A stretch of DNA of 64,000 bases from Sphingobacterium endophyticum (GCF_009733535.1 NZ_SMMI01000013.1:1-64000), one strand, 5' to 3'; shown: positions 18,491 to 28,663, counted from the stretch's first letter. Notes: generated by a model from the sequence alone, not told the origin. A program made the numbers and translations.

Positions 18491-18654
18491 AATTAAACAA
18501 TTTTATTCTGATAAAGATATTAATAAAATATGGAAAAGGCATTGGAAAGGCGGACAGTTGGGAAAAGTTCATAGTGTATTTTTTACACTATATTTTATGA
18601 ACTGATAAAAAAAGATTATCTTTATTGTAATTAAAAAAATAAGAAGAATAGACT

Positions 18655-19734
18655 ATGAGCCTAAAAGATTTCAAAGGAGTTTTAACCGGAGATCAAGTAC
18701 AAGAGTTATTTGAAATAGCAAAAACGCATAAATTTGCATTACCAGCGGTAAATATTATTGGTACGAATTCGATCAATGCTGTAATGGAAACGGCGAAGAA
18801 GGTGAATTCACCAGTAATTATTCAATTATCAAATGGAGGAGCCCAATTTTATGCGGGTAAATCCTTAAATAATGATAATTTACAAGCATGTATTTTAGGA
18901 GCTGTTTCGGCTGCTCAACATGTTCATTTATTAGCGGAGCATTATGGAGTTGCAGTTATTTTGCATACAGACCATGCGGCTAAGAAATTATTACCTTGGA
19001 TCGATGGATTATTAGATGCCGGAGAGAAGTTTTTCGCTCAACATGGTAAACCATTGTTTTCATCTCATATGTTAGATCTTTCGGAGGAGCCTTTAGAGGA
19101 AAACATTGCGATTTCAAAAAAATATTTGGAGCGCATGAAGCCACTTGGAATGACTATAGAAATTGAATTAGGCGTTACAGGAGGTGAAGAAGATGGCGTT
19201 GATAATTCAGATGTTGATAGTTCTAAATTATATACTCAGCCTGAAGAGGTAGCATACGCATTTAAAGAACTTTCTGAAGTTTCAGATAAATTTACTGTTG
19301 CTGCTGCATTTGGAAATGTACATGGTGTTTATAAACCTGGGAACGTGAAATTACAGCCAGTAATTTTACATAACTCTCAAGAATATATTCGTGAGAAATT
19401 CAATTTATCAGCTGAGAAGCCAGTTAATTTTGTATTCCATGGAGGTTCAGGATCTTCAGCAGAAGAAATTACTGAGGCCCTTTCATACGGAGCCATTAAA
19501 ATGAACATTGACACTGATATGCAATGGGCATTTTGGGATGGTGTTAGAAAATATGAAGCTAAAAACCACGACTATTTACAAGCGCAAATTGGTAATCCAG
19601 AAGGATCTGATTCTCCAAATAAAAAATATTATGATCCACGTGTTTGGTTACGTAAAGGAGAAGAGGCTTTTGTTGAACGTTTAGAGCAAGCTTTTGCAGA
19701 ACTTAATGCAGTTGATTCTAACAATAAACTATAG
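18655..19734 (+). CDS. fbaA: Class II fructose-bisphosphate aldolase
   Basis: The 359-aa protein has the length and motifs of the long class II A enzymes: AVNIIGTNSINAVMETA near the N-terminus, the zinc-ligand region LHTDHAAKKLLPW, IEIELGVTGGEEDGVDN, the VHGVYKPGNVKL loop and VFHGGSGSS plus MNIDTDMQ near the C-terminus. It splits fructose-1,6-bisphosphate into DHAP and glyceraldehyde-3-phosphate using zinc, in the cytosol. It is monocistronic with a terminator, consistent with high expression of a glycolytic gene. Confidence 0.97.
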   Translation: MSLKDFKGVLTGDQVQELFEIAKTHKFALPAVNIIGTNSINAVMETAKKVNSPVIIQLSNGGAQFYAGKSLNNDNLQACILGAVSAAQHVHLLAEHYGVAVILHTDHAAKKLLPWIDGLLDAGEKFFAQHGKPLFSSHMLDLSEEPLEENIAISKKYLERMKPLGMTIEIELGVTGGEEDGVDNSDVDSSKLYTQPEEVAYAFKELSEVSDKFTVAAAFGNVHGVYKPGNVKLQPVILHNSQEYIREKFNLSAEKPVNFVFHGGSGSSAEEITEALSYGAIKMNIDTDMQWAFWDGVRKYEAKNHDYLQAQIGNPEGSDSPNKKYYDPRVWLRKGEEAFVERLEQAFAELNAVDSNNKL

Positions 19735-19760
19735 TTTTTAAAATATTAAAATTCTTAAAG

Positions 19761-19790
19761 ATGCTTTCAGTTATGGAAGCATTTTTTTTT
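19761..19790 (+). terminator. Rho-independent terminator after the aldolase gene
   Basis: ATGCTTTC (19761-19768) pairs with GGAAGCAT (19775-19782) and is followed by a T tract to 19790. Confidence 0.85.
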
Positions 19791-19939
19791 GCACTAAAAA
19801 TAATTATTAAACGTATATATATATAGATAGGAGTAATAAGTTTAGTATATAAAATGTGAATTTAATCAGACATATATTTGTTTCATGTCACATATTTTAT
19901 TGTTAATTATCCTTAATATTACAGTATAAGCGATAGACG

Positions 19940-20821
19940 ATGTATAAGGATCGATTCATTAATTATTTAAAATTTGAAAAGCGGTATTCGCCGCATACAT
20001 TGCTTGCCTATGAGCGCGAAATTCAGAATCTATTAGACTTTATAGGGGTTGAAGGATCGAGTTTTGAGGATGTAGATTATCGTTTTCTACGATATTATTT
20101 TTCGAGTTTAAAGGAACAAGGGATGGAATCGAGTTCGGTTAATCGCGCGATATCGTCATTAAAGTCATTTTATAAGTTTTTAATGCGGGAGGAATTGATT
20201 ACACGTAATCCCATTGCATTAATAAAATCCTTAAAAATGCCTAAGAAATTACCGGTGGTAGTTGAAAAGGAGAAGATGGTTTTACTGCTTGATCAATTAA
20301 GTGAGGAGGGGGGAGATTTCGAGAATACGAGGGATTTTATTGTTCTCGAATTGCTATTTGGTACGGGAATCAGGTTAGCGGAATTATTAAAAATAAAGGA
20401 AGTAGATATTGATTTTTATAATAAAAAAATACTTATATTCGGAAAGAGGAGCAAGGAGCGTTTTGTTCCCATACACCAAACACTAGTTGATGAATTGAAA
20501 AAATATTTGAAAATGAAAAAAGAAGAGAATTTTCAAAACATTTCATCAGAATTAATCGTTAGCAAAGAAGGGAAGAAGGCTTATCCTAAACTTATTTATC
20601 GGATAGTAAAGAAATATTTAAGCACAATAACATCCCAAAAGAAAAAGAGTCCGCATGTTTTGCGGCATACATTTGCTACAGCGCTGTTGGACAACGGTGC
20701 GGATTTAAATGCAATCAAAGAACTATTAGGTCATGCTGGGTTATCGGCGACACAAGTGTACACGCATAATTCAGCTGAACGTTTGAAAACAATTTATAAA
20801 CAAGCTCATCCAAAGGCTTAA
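19940..20821 (+). CDS. Tyrosine recombinase, XerC/XerD type
   Basis: The 293-aa protein has the Xer length, an N-terminal SAM-like DNA-binding domain (residues 1-90) and a catalytic domain with the full set of active residues: Arg145 (GTGIRLAELL), the beta-hairpin Lys near 170, His239 and Arg242 (PHVLRHTFA), His265 (LLGHAGLS) and nucleophile Tyr274 (TQVYTH). This is a chromosome-dimer-resolution type enzyme rather than a phage integrase, judged by the compact size and housekeeping neighbours. XerC and XerD cannot be separated here. The hpf gene follows by 13 bp. Confidence 0.92.
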   Translation: MYKDRFINYLKFEKRYSPHTLLAYEREIQNLLDFIGVEGSSFEDVDYRFLRYYFSSLKEQGMESSSVNRAISSLKSFYKFLMREELITRNPIALIKSLKMPKKLPVVVEKEKMVLLLDQLSEEGGDFENTRDFIVLELLFGTGIRLAELLKIKEVDIDFYNKKILIFGKRSKERFVPIHQTLVDELKKYLKMKKEENFQNISSELIVSKEGKKAYPKLIYRIVKKYLSTITSQKKKSPHVLRHTFATALLDNGADLNAIKELLGHAGLSATQVYTHNSAERLKTIYKQAHPKA

Positions 20822-20834
20822 AAAAGGAGGAAAA

Positions 20835-21176
20835 ATGAACATTACAGTGCAATCAATTAAATTTAATGCTGACAGTAAGCTAATCGAGTTCATTAAGAAG
20901 AGATCTGAAAAATTAAACCAATTTTTGGATAATATCATTGAAGGGGTATGTTATCTGAGGTTGGAGAATGTAGAAGATGAAGCGAATAAGATAGTTGAAC
21001 TTAAATTTAATGTTCCCGGCAATCAGCTCTTTGCCAAAGCACAGGCTAAAAGTTTCGAAGAGGCAACCGATATTGCTATTGAATCGATTAGACGTCAAAT
21101 AAATAAACACAAAACCAAGACCAGAGGTAATCTAAGTAATCACAAGGAAGTTTTAAATCAGGAAGAAGAATTTTAA
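20835..21176 (+). CDS. hpf: Ribosome hibernation promoting factor (short HPF/RaiA)
   Basis: The 113-aa protein has the beta-alpha-beta-beta-beta-alpha layout of the S30AE family: ITVQSIKFNADSKLIEFI, a charged first helix, then a second helix EEATDIAIESIRRQINKHK. It lacks the C-terminal dimerisation domain of long HPF. It binds the decoding centre of idle ribosomes. An unusually good Shine-Dalgarno sequence for this phylum (AGGAGG at 20825-20830) fixes the start. It is cotranscribed with the Xer gene and ends at a strong terminator. Confidence 0.92.
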   Translation: MNITVQSIKFNADSKLIEFIKKRSEKLNQFLDNIIEGVCYLRLENVEDEANKIVELKFNVPGNQLFAKAQAKSFEEATDIAIESIRRQINKHKTKTRGNLSNHKEVLNQEEEF

Positions 21177-21199
21177 TAAATAACAATATACAAAGATGA

Positions 21200-21225
21200 A
21201 AGCCCTCTATAATGAGGGCTTTTTT
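21200..21225 (+). terminator. Rho-independent terminator after hpf
   Basis: AGCCCTC (21201-21207) pairs with GAGGGCT (21214-21220), followed by a T run. Confidence 0.92.
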
Positions 21226-21326
21226 GATTTTGTTTCAAATTAAGAAGATTGCAATAATTATTCCTTCTTTTTATTTGGAATAATTCTTAACAATATTTAG
21301 ATTTGTTCCAAATTAAAAGAAATAGC

Positions 21327-21689
21327 ATGATTTGTCCTTTAGCAAATTTTGAAGAGATATTCCAAGATGATAACGGAGCAGTCTACCAATGTAGCCGTAA
21401 GAATTGTTATTGGTTAGAATTTCAAGGTTCGACGACTGCTTTTAAGGTTAGGGATTTTTTTGCTTTCAAAAAAAGGATTGATTCCATTGACGTAGCCAAT
21501 ATGTTGAATGATTCCTCCCGCTCATCTGATTTTGAGATTATTATGCCTTTCAGAACTGATAGTATCTTTATTTTATCAGTTGAAGATATTCTTAAATTAA
21601 AGGATATTTTAGCTGGTTCTAAATTTATGATTCAATTAAATAGTGAAATCAAAGCTTGTCTACATTACTCCGCAGTTTTAGCTAATTAA
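21327..21689 (+). CDS. Small DUF6686-like protein
   Basis: The ATG at 21327 gives 120 residues; an in-frame TTG at 21303 is less likely. The N-terminal part carries three cysteines (CPLANF, and YQCSRKNCYW) that could bind a metal, followed by an aromatic-rich segment and a helix-rich C-terminus. It resembles a small Bacteroidota family annotated as DUF6686, of unknown function. There is no signal peptide. It stands alone between hpf and ferritin. Confidence 0.65.
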   Translation: MICPLANFEEIFQDDNGAVYQCSRKNCYWLEFQGSTTAFKVRDFFAFKKRIDSIDVANMLNDSSRSSDFEIIMPFRTDSIFILSVEDILKLKDILAGSKFMIQLNSEIKACLHYSAVLAN

Positions 21690-21768
21690 ATATTCTTTAT
21701 AATTATACTGATTCTAAATAAATTAGGTTTATAAAAGTCTAATTTAGACTGAATTTGTATTGCAAATT

Positions 21769-21803
21769 TTTGCATCATTTTCCTCACTTAACACTTATCT
21801 TTG
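21769..21803 (+). promoter_or_regulatory. Ferritin gene promoter, Bacteroidota type
   Basis: TTTG at 21769-21772 and TATCTTTG at 21796-21803 match the -33 (TTTG) and -7 (TAnnTTTG) elements with a 23-bp spacer, giving a leader of about 50 nt before the ATG at 21862. Confidence 0.55.
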
Positions 21804-21861
21804 TATGTAAGAAATCTGAACTAGGTTTCTGGAAGTATTACACGATAAAGAAATATATATT

Positions 21862-22389
21862 ATGAAAGATTTATTGAAATTAAAAACATCTATCTCAGAA
21901 GAGATTGAAAACATATTGAACGAACAAGTAAAAATTGAAGCACATTCATCAGCTTTATATTTAGCGATGTCAGCATGGTGTGATGATCAAGGATTAGACA
22001 ATTCATCAAATTTCTTTGCAAAGCAATCTGATGAAGAACGCACTCACATGTTGAAGATTTTTAAATATATCAGTGATCGTGGCGGACGTTCTATTTCACC
22101 AGAAATTACGAATGTTCCTGTAGATTTTGAATCATTCAGAGGTGTCTTCGAGCAAACATTAGAGCAAGAAATGTTCGTTACAGAGCAGTTTAATAAGATT
22201 GCTGATAAATGTATGAAAGCAAAAGATTTTGTGACTTTCAATTTTATCCAATGGTTTTTATCTGAGCAAGTAGAGGAAGAATACGTAGCTAGACGCATCC
22301 TTGAGTTGTTTGATGTAATAGGTGAAGAAGGAACCGGACGTTGGGAAATTGACCGTCATTTGGTGAAAGTTGCTTTCGATGGCGAATAA
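21862..22389 (+). CDS. ftnA: Non-haem ferritin
   Basis: The 175-aa protein has the four-helix ferritin fold with ferroxidase ligands: Glu in NEQVKIEAHSSALYLAMSAW, the EERTHMLKIFKY motif supplying Glu and His in helix B, and Glu and Gln residues in helix C (EQEMFVTEQ) and helix D (FLSEQVEEE). It stores iron as a ferric mineral in a 24-mer, in the cytosol. Length and motifs favour FtnA-type rather than Dps or bacterioferritin (no central haem-binding Met). It is monocistronic with a Bacteroidota-type promoter and a terminator. Confidence 0.95.
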   Translation: MKDLLKLKTSISEEIENILNEQVKIEAHSSALYLAMSAWCDDQGLDNSSNFFAKQSDEERTHMLKIFKYISDRGGRSISPEITNVPVDFESFRGVFEQTLEQEMFVTEQFNKIADKCMKAKDFVTFNFIQWFLSEQVEEEYVARRILELFDVIGEEGTGRWEIDRHLVKVAFDGE

Positions 22390-22409
22390 TATTTTAAAAT
22401 AATTTATAA

Positions 22410-22446
22410 AAACGGGTTGAAATGATATTTTAACCCGTTTTTTTTA
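22410..22446 (+). terminator. Rho-independent terminator after ferritin gene
   Basis: AAACGGGTT (22410-22418) pairs with AACCCGTTT (22432-22440), and the T run continues to about 22446. Confidence 0.88.
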
Positions 22447-22538
22447 TACAATTATTTTTAGTTTAAACGTTTTAATAGTAAATTTCAGTTTATAGATAGT
22501 ATGTGAATTTTACGTTACCAATTTAGTCTATTATCCAC

Positions 22539-25292
22539 GTGAGAGATTACTTGATCAGTATATTTTTATTAGTTTTCACCCTTATAAGCATTCAAGAGGT
22601 AAACGCTCAGGAAATCTTAAAAAGTGTTGAAGGCGTTGTGGTAGATAGTACGGGATTAGGAATCAAAGGAGCTTCTGTACGATTGGTCAGTAGTTTAGAT
22701 ACTATGAGTACAACGACTGACGATAATGGATTTTATAAATTCAATAGTATAAAAGGGAAGAGTCTGAATCTTTCATTTAGTTCATTGGGGTATCAAATCA
22801 TTAATAAAAGCATTTCTAGTACTAGTTTTATTAATAAAATATTTATTCCAAAGGTTACCTTGTTTCCTCAAACCACATTAATTCCTGAGGTAAGAATTCT
22901 AAAGGTCATACCAGTTGTAGATCGAGGTGATACGATTCAATTCAATATGGCAGCATTTTCCTTTCCACAGTATTCTTTGTTAGAAGAAGCTCTCAAACAG
23001 TTGCCAGGATTTCAGGTCCTTAGGGATGGAACCACATACTATAATGGTCAGTTAATTCGAGGAGTAAGGGTAGATGGGAAGAAGTTCTTCGGAGGAGACC
23101 TATTAACTGCTACTCGTAATTTACCATCGGAGTTTGTCAAACAGGTTGAGGTTATCAATGATTATGGAGAACTTTCCACAGCGAAAGGAATTAAAACGAA
23201 TGACCCAGAAAAAATCATCAATATTATTCTACAACCTGATAAGAAAAAAATAACCTTTGGACAAGGAACTATAGGTGGAGGTACTCGAGATCGATTTTTG
23301 GGTAGTATCGGGATCAATAAATTTAATGATGGCCAGGAAATGTCGATCATTGGATCGATTAACAACACGAATACAAGTTTGTTTTTATTTGGTTCACCAG
23401 ATGGGGCAGGAAGTAGAAATACCGATTTATCAGAGATAGGGGATTTTTCAGATCCAAATGATGGGCTTAACAAATTAGGGTCCATAGGTATATCATTTAC
23501 AGATAATATAGGTTCCAGAGTAACATTGAATGGAGGATATACCTACCAGAGTAAGTTTAACTTAACAACGGGAAATTCACTATTAACTTCAACTTATCCA
23601 ACATATAAAATTCACCGTACTGAGGAATATGAAAATAAATCATATGATAATCTGCATACGCTGAATTTGGAAATGAATTCAAAGTTTAAGAATAACGATA
23701 TATTAAAAATAAATCCAAAGCTTTCCTATAATAGGGAGTATTTTTATAATAACCGGAAAAGCGATCTATTGAATCAAAAGAATTATGGAGGATTCCGTAA
23801 AACGATTCGAGATGAGGGAGAAAGGCAGGACAGCACAAAAACAAGTAAACCTTCTGCTGATATTTCGATGTTGTATTCTAAGTTTTTCCATAAACCGGGG
23901 AGGAAATTAGTAGCCGATCTTCGGTTAAATTACCAATCTAATACCAAAGATGATGAGATTTCTGAATCGTATATGACGATTGATTCCACAGGAAATGTTC
24001 CAGTCGAAAGTAGTTTTCGACAAAAGCAGTTTGTCGATTCTAGAAATGATGTTTCAGGCATTAAATCATCAATCTCCTATGTTGAGCCATTTTATGAACA
24101 TAGTTTATTAGAAATTATGCATGAAATGGATATTACCAATATTGAAGCTGTTCGTACAGTTCGAAATCCCTATATTTTAGGAGGGGAATTTGTTGATTCG
24201 CTGTCCATGGATTATGCTTACCAATTTAAAAGTTTCAAAACTGGATTGAACTATCAGTATGAACCTAATAAAAAATTTAGGGTAAACATGGGATTTACTG
24301 TTCAGCCAGTTAATTTATCGGGACGTGTGAAGGGCGATACCATTGTTTATGATTATAATAATGTCAATTTAGTTCCTTCTACAACGCTTAGGTATAAATT
24401 CAGTAATGATCTTGAAATTAAACTAGCTTATTTAGGGAAAAATATTCAGCCCACATTTTTACATATTTCTCCATTCAGGGATAATACAAATTCAAGAAGT
24501 GTAATCCGTGGTAATCCATCATTGAAGGCGGAGTTTTCCAATCAATTTTCCACAACGCTAAGGAAGTTTGTCCCAACCCGGGGGCAATATTTTCAGACCG
24601 ATTTTGCGTACACATTTATTGCGAATAAGATTGTGAGTGCCAAGGTTTCGAAACCACAACAAACGATTCAGGAAACAACATTTGAAAATACGGATGGTTA
24701 CTATGATATTAAATGGTATTATGAGTTTAACTCACCTATTTTTACAGATCAGTTAAACCTGGGACTATCGGGAAATGTAGATTATTATAATAACTTATCA
24801 TTCATCGATACCATTAAGAATACAACTAAACAAGTTTTATTCAATCAGAATCTACAATTTAGATATTTACCATCGGAGTATTTTGAAGGCGTATTTAATA
24901 CCAATTATTTTTTGAATAGGGCGGTTTATGAATTTCCTTATAAAAATAAAATTGCCGCTCATTCCTTTTTGTTCAGTTTGGCGGGTAGAGGGTATTTATC
25001 TGATAATTTTGTATTGGGAGCTGAAATGTCTCAAAAGTTTTATAAAGGTTATGTAAGCGAATTAAGTGATGTAAACCCAACGATTATTAATACCTACATT
25101 GAGTATTCATTTTTAAAGAATAAAGCTGCACTAATCAGGTTGCAGTGTAATGATATAATGGATCAGAATAAAAACGTTGGAGTTTTGACTTCTTATGTTG
25201 GCAATGATGTTTTTGAATCTAGAAATAATAGATTGGGTCGATATTTCATGTTAACGTTTAACCTAAGGTTGCAAACCTATCCCAATAAATAA
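22539..25292 (+). CDS. TonB-receptor-like outer-membrane beta-barrel protein
   Basis: A GTG at 22539 starts a 917-aa protein with a signal peptide (cleavage after NAQ, residue 24). A carboxypeptidase-regulatory-like domain follows (EGVVVDSTGLGIKGASVRL, to about residue 105), then a plug-like segment (EEALKQLPGFQV) and a long beta-barrel rich in Asn, Tyr and Phe. It matches the outer-membrane beta-barrel family (OMP_b-brl_3) rather than SusC: it is shorter and has no SusD partner. A role in nutrient uptake or surface structure is inferred. The quinone reductase gene starts 2 bp after its stop. Confidence 0.85.
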   Translation: MRDYLISIFLLVFTLISIQEVNAQEILKSVEGVVVDSTGLGIKGASVRLVSSLDTMSTTTDDNGFYKFNSIKGKSLNLSFSSLGYQIINKSISSTSFINKIFIPKVTLFPQTTLIPEVRILKVIPVVDRGDTIQFNMAAFSFPQYSLLEEALKQLPGFQVLRDGTTYYNGQLIRGVRVDGKKFFGGDLLTATRNLPSEFVKQVEVINDYGELSTAKGIKTNDPEKIINIILQPDKKKITFGQGTIGGGTRDRFLGSIGINKFNDGQEMSIIGSINNTNTSLFLFGSPDGAGSRNTDLSEIGDFSDPNDGLNKLGSIGISFTDNIGSRVTLNGGYTYQSKFNLTTGNSLLTSTYPTYKIHRTEEYENKSYDNLHTLNLEMNSKFKNNDILKINPKLSYNREYFYNNRKSDLLNQKNYGGFRKTIRDEGERQDSTKTSKPSADISMLYSKFFHKPGRKLVADLRLNYQSNTKDDEISESYMTIDSTGNVPVESSFRQKQFVDSRNDVSGIKSSISYVEPFYEHSLLEIMHEMDITNIEAVRTVRNPYILGGEFVDSLSMDYAYQFKSFKTGLNYQYEPNKKFRVNMGFTVQPVNLSGRVKGDTIVYDYNNVNLVPSTTLRYKFSNDLEIKLAYLGKNIQPTFLHISPFRDNTNSRSVIRGNPSLKAEFSNQFSTTLRKFVPTRGQYFQTDFAYTFIANKIVSAKVSKPQQTIQETTFENTDGYYDIKWYYEFNSPIFTDQLNLGLSGNVDYYNNLSFIDTIKNTTKQVLFNQNLQFRYLPSEYFEGVFNTNYFLNRAVYEFPYKNKIAAHSFLFSLAGRGYLSDNFVLGAEMSQKFYKGYVSELSDVNPTIINTYIEYSFLKNKAALIRLQCNDIMDQNKNVGVLTSYVGNDVFESRNNRLGRYFMLTFNLRLQTYPNK

Positions 25293-25294
25293 AT

Positions 25295-26269
25295 ATGAAA
25301 GTTGCATCAATCAAAGAATTTGGAGGCCCCGAGGTTTTTATAATAGAGGATAGACCAGATCCGACTCCGATTGGAGATCAAGTATTAATTCAAATAAAAG
25401 CGGCAGGGATAAATAGACCAGATGTTTTTCAACGCAAAGGAAATTACCCAGCGCCAGCGGGTATATCGAATGATGTTCCAGGATTGGAAGTATCAGGTAT
25501 TGTAAAAGGAATTGGTCCATTAGTATCGAATTTTAACCTTGGAGATGAGGTAATGGCATTATTGCCTGGAGAAGGTTATGCTAGCCTGGTATGTATTTCT
25601 GAAAAAGTCTGTTTACCTAAGCCAAAGAATATAAGTTTTGAAGAGGCAGCATGCTTTCCTGAAACTGTCTATACCGTTTGGAACAATCTATTTGAAAGAG
25701 GTAAATTAAGAAAATTTGAACGAGTTTTAATTCATGGAGGTACAGGAGGAATTGGATCTACAGCAATTCAGTTAGCAAAATTGTTTGGTGCCACCGTATA
25801 TACAACAGTAGGTTTAGATGAAAAGAAGAAAATAGCATTTGAATTAGGAGCAGATTTTGTAATCAATTATAAAGAAGAAGACTTTTTTGAGGCATTTAAA
25901 AATGAAGGCATTGATGTTGTATTGGATAGCATAGGTGGAACATACTTCAATAAGCATATTGAATTGTTGAAGGAAGATGGAAGACTGATTCAAATTAATG
26001 CTACTCATGGAGCCAGAGTTGAGATCAATTTGTTGAAGTTAATGCAAAAAAGGATAATTCTTACGGGATCAACCCTACGAGTTAGAGATATAGGATTTAA
26101 AGCAGATCTTACAAAAGAGATTGAAACAAATATTTTACCCTTGGTCAAGGAAAGGAGATTTATTCCATTATTGACAAAAGTCTACACGTTGGAAGAGGTT
26201 ATTAAGGCACATCAGCATTTTGAAAGTGAAAGTCAGTACGGGAAAATTGCGCTTAGGATTGATGGCTAA
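25295..26269 (+). CDS. Zinc-free MDR NAD(P)H-quinone oxidoreductase
   Basis: The 324-aa protein belongs to the medium-chain reductase superfamily, quinone oxidoreductase/PIG3 branch. Visible features are the GroES-like N-terminus (IKAAGINRPDVFQRKGNYP), GLEVSGIVKGIG, and the NADP-binding VLIHGGTGGIGSTAIQLAKLFGA at about 145. The structural and catalytic zinc cysteines and histidines of alcohol dehydrogenases are absent, as expected for this branch. It should reduce quinones or enoyl compounds with NADPH in the cytosol. It is 2 bp downstream of the outer-membrane protein gene and is probably cotranscribed, though no functional link is evident. Confidence 0.9.
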   Translation: MKVASIKEFGGPEVFIIEDRPDPTPIGDQVLIQIKAAGINRPDVFQRKGNYPAPAGISNDVPGLEVSGIVKGIGPLVSNFNLGDEVMALLPGEGYASLVCISEKVCLPKPKNISFEEAACFPETVYTVWNNLFERGKLRKFERVLIHGGTGGIGSTAIQLAKLFGATVYTTVGLDEKKKIAFELGADFVINYKEEDFFEAFKNEGIDVVLDSIGGTYFNKHIELLKEDGRLIQINATHGARVEINLLKLMQKRIILTGSTLRVRDIGFKADLTKEIETNILPLVKERRFIPLLTKVYTLEEVIKAHQHFESESQYGKIALRIDG

Positions 26270-26341
26270 ATACTTTTAGCCAATAAGAATCTTAATTATT
26301 TTCATATATTAGAAAATTGATAAAAACCTATTTTCATTAAA

Positions 26342-28642
26342 ATGAACTTAAAATTTCTTACAACAGCATTATTGATAGGGACGAGTATACTATCCGGTTT
26401 TGCTCAAAAAAAAATTGGAAAGGTTGAGAAACCTATAGATTTTGTGAGCACTTTGGTAGGGACACAATCCACCTATTTTCTATCTAGTGGAAATACATAT
26501 CCAGCAATAGCATTACCATGGGGCATGAATTTCTGGAGTCCACAAACGGGGAAGATGGGAGATGGATGGATGTATAGCTATACAGCGGAAAAGCTTCGAG
26601 GTATCAAACAAACGCATCAACCTTCGCCATGGATGAACGATTACGGTCAATTTTCAATAATGGCCATGGTAGACAATAAGACCTTTGATCAAGATAAGAG
26701 GTCAAGTTATTTTTCACATAAAGCAGAGGTTGCGAAGCCACATTATTATTCTGTTTATTTAGCAGATTATGATACCAAAGTGGAATTAACCCCAACAGAG
26801 CGTGCTTCTTACTTTCGATTTACATTTCCAAAGACTAATAATGCATATGTATTAATCGATGCATTCGATAAAGGTTCATATGTAGAAGTAATTCCAAAGG
26901 AACAGAAAATCATAGGTTACAGTACGAAAAATAGTGGGGGAGTACCTGAAAATTTTAAGAATTATTTTGTTATGTCATTTGACCGCCCTTTTGCGAATGT
27001 ATCAACATTTGCAGATTCTGTGCTTACAGATGGCAGATATATGGTTAAAGCAGACCACGTAGGAGCTATTGTAGGTTTTCAGAATGCCAATGCTGGGGAT
27101 CAACTATTAATGAAAGCAGCATCCTCCTTTATAAGTCCAGAACAAGCACTTCAAAATTTGAAAGAATTAGATGGCGTTAGTTTTGATGAACAGGTCCAAA
27201 AGGGAGAAGATATATGGAATAAGGAGTTAGGAAAAATTGAAATCGACGGAGGAGATATCGATCAAATCCGGACCTTTTATTCATCTCTATATAGATCTTT
27301 ATTATTTCCAAGGATGTTCTATGAGATCAATGAAAAGGGAGAGGTAGTACATTATTCACCATATAATGGCAAGGTATTGCCGGGATACATGTTTACAGAT
27401 ACAGGATTTTGGGATACCTTCCGGGCCTTATTTCCGTTTTTAAACCTGATGTATCCGGAGGTCAATGAAAAGATGCAAGAAGGCCTTGCCAATGCGTATC
27501 GTGAAGGTGGTTGGCTACCAGAATGGGCAAGTCCAGGTTATAGAAATATTATGGTAGGAAATAATTCAGCTTCGGTCGTGGCAGATGCTTGGATTAAAGG
27601 AGTTCGGTCGAAGGACATTGAAACGTTATATGAAGCAGTTCTTAAAGGAGCAAATCATGCAGGTCCTATGACTGCTGTTGGTCGGGCTGGAGCGGAATAC
27701 TATAATGAATTGGGTTATGTTCCATATGATGTAAAAATTAATGAAAATGCCGCTCGATCATTAGAATACGCTTTTGATGATTTTTCAATTTACCAATTAG
27801 CAAAAGCATTAAACAAGCCTCAATCAGATAAAGATTTTTATAAGAAAAGAGCTTATAATTATCAGAAGCTGTTTGATCCATCCACAGGACTGATGCGCGG
27901 TAAAAATAAAGATGGTTCATGGTCAACTCCATTTAATCCTTTTAAATGGGGAGATGCATTTACCGAAGGAAATAGCTGGCATTACAGTTGGTCTGTATTT
28001 CAAGACATTGAAGGTTTAGCCAAGTTATTAGGAGGACATAAGTCGATGGAAATAAAATTGGATTCTGTATTCACATTACCTCCAATATTTGATGATAGTT
28101 ATTATGGTTTTCCGATTCACGAAATTCGGGAGATGCAAATTGCTAATATGGGTCAATATGCTCATGGAAATCAACCAATCCAACACATGATTTATCTATA
28201 TAATCATGTTTCAGCGCCATGGAAGGCTCAATATTGGATTAGAGAAACAATGAATAGGATGTATTCGGCAAACCCTGATGGTTACTGTGGTGACGAGGAT
28301 AATGGACAGACATCAGCTTGGTATGTGTTTTCAGCACTTGGCTTCTATCCAGTAACTCCAGCTACAGATGAATACGTGATTGGATCTCCAGTTTTTGATA
28401 AAGTTACATTGCATTTAAGCAATGGTAAAAATGTTCAAATTGAGACCAAAAATAATTCAGATAAGAATCGTTATATACAAAACATGAAATGGAATGGGAA
28501 AAACTATTCCAAGAATTTTATCAATCATAGCGAATTGTTAAAAGGGGCGACTTTATTATTTGATATGGGATCTGAGCCAAATAAGAAAAGGGGTATTAAT
28601 AAAGCCGATCTACCATTTTCAATTAGTAAGGATGATCAATAG
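26342..28642 (+). CDS. GH92 alpha-mannosidase, secreted
   Basis: The 766-aa protein has a signal peptide (cleavage after SGFAQ, residue 21) and the two-domain GH92 plan: an N-terminal beta-sandwich (DFVSTLVGTQSTYFLSSGN and ALPWGMNFWSPQTG) and a C-terminal (alpha/alpha)6 barrel. Family signatures include FWDTFRALFPFLNL, GWLPEWASPGYRNIM, GNQPIQHMIYLYNH and DEDNGQTSAWYVFSALGFYPV, which includes the catalytic acid region. GH92 enzymes are calcium-dependent exo-alpha-mannosidases acting on mannan or N-glycans. No SusC/D pair is adjacent, so it is not in a classical polysaccharide locus. It lies 72 bp after the oxidoreductase. Confidence 0.94.
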   Translation: MNLKFLTTALLIGTSILSGFAQKKIGKVEKPIDFVSTLVGTQSTYFLSSGNTYPAIALPWGMNFWSPQTGKMGDGWMYSYTAEKLRGIKQTHQPSPWMNDYGQFSIMAMVDNKTFDQDKRSSYFSHKAEVAKPHYYSVYLADYDTKVELTPTERASYFRFTFPKTNNAYVLIDAFDKGSYVEVIPKEQKIIGYSTKNSGGVPENFKNYFVMSFDRPFANVSTFADSVLTDGRYMVKADHVGAIVGFQNANAGDQLLMKAASSFISPEQALQNLKELDGVSFDEQVQKGEDIWNKELGKIEIDGGDIDQIRTFYSSLYRSLLFPRMFYEINEKGEVVHYSPYNGKVLPGYMFTDTGFWDTFRALFPFLNLMYPEVNEKMQEGLANAYREGGWLPEWASPGYRNIMVGNNSASVVADAWIKGVRSKDIETLYEAVLKGANHAGPMTAVGRAGAEYYNELGYVPYDVKINENAARSLEYAFDDFSIYQLAKALNKPQSDKDFYKKRAYNYQKLFDPSTGLMRGKNKDGSWSTPFNPFKWGDAFTEGNSWHYSWSVFQDIEGLAKLLGGHKSMEIKLDSVFTLPPIFDDSYYGFPIHEIREMQIANMGQYAHGNQPIQHMIYLYNHVSAPWKAQYWIRETMNRMYSANPDGYCGDEDNGQTSAWYVFSALGFYPVTPATDEYVIGSPVFDKVTLHLSNGKNVQIETKNNSDKNRYIQNMKWNGKNYSKNFINHSELLKGATLLFDMGSEPNKKRGINKADLPFSISKDDQ

Positions 28643-28663
28643 ATAATAAATAATCATATTAAA

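Noticed and set aside
21200..21300. tRNA cluster expected after hpf in some Bacteroidota
   Set aside because: No cloverleaf or TTC-loop sequence is present; only a terminator and AT-rich spacer are seen.
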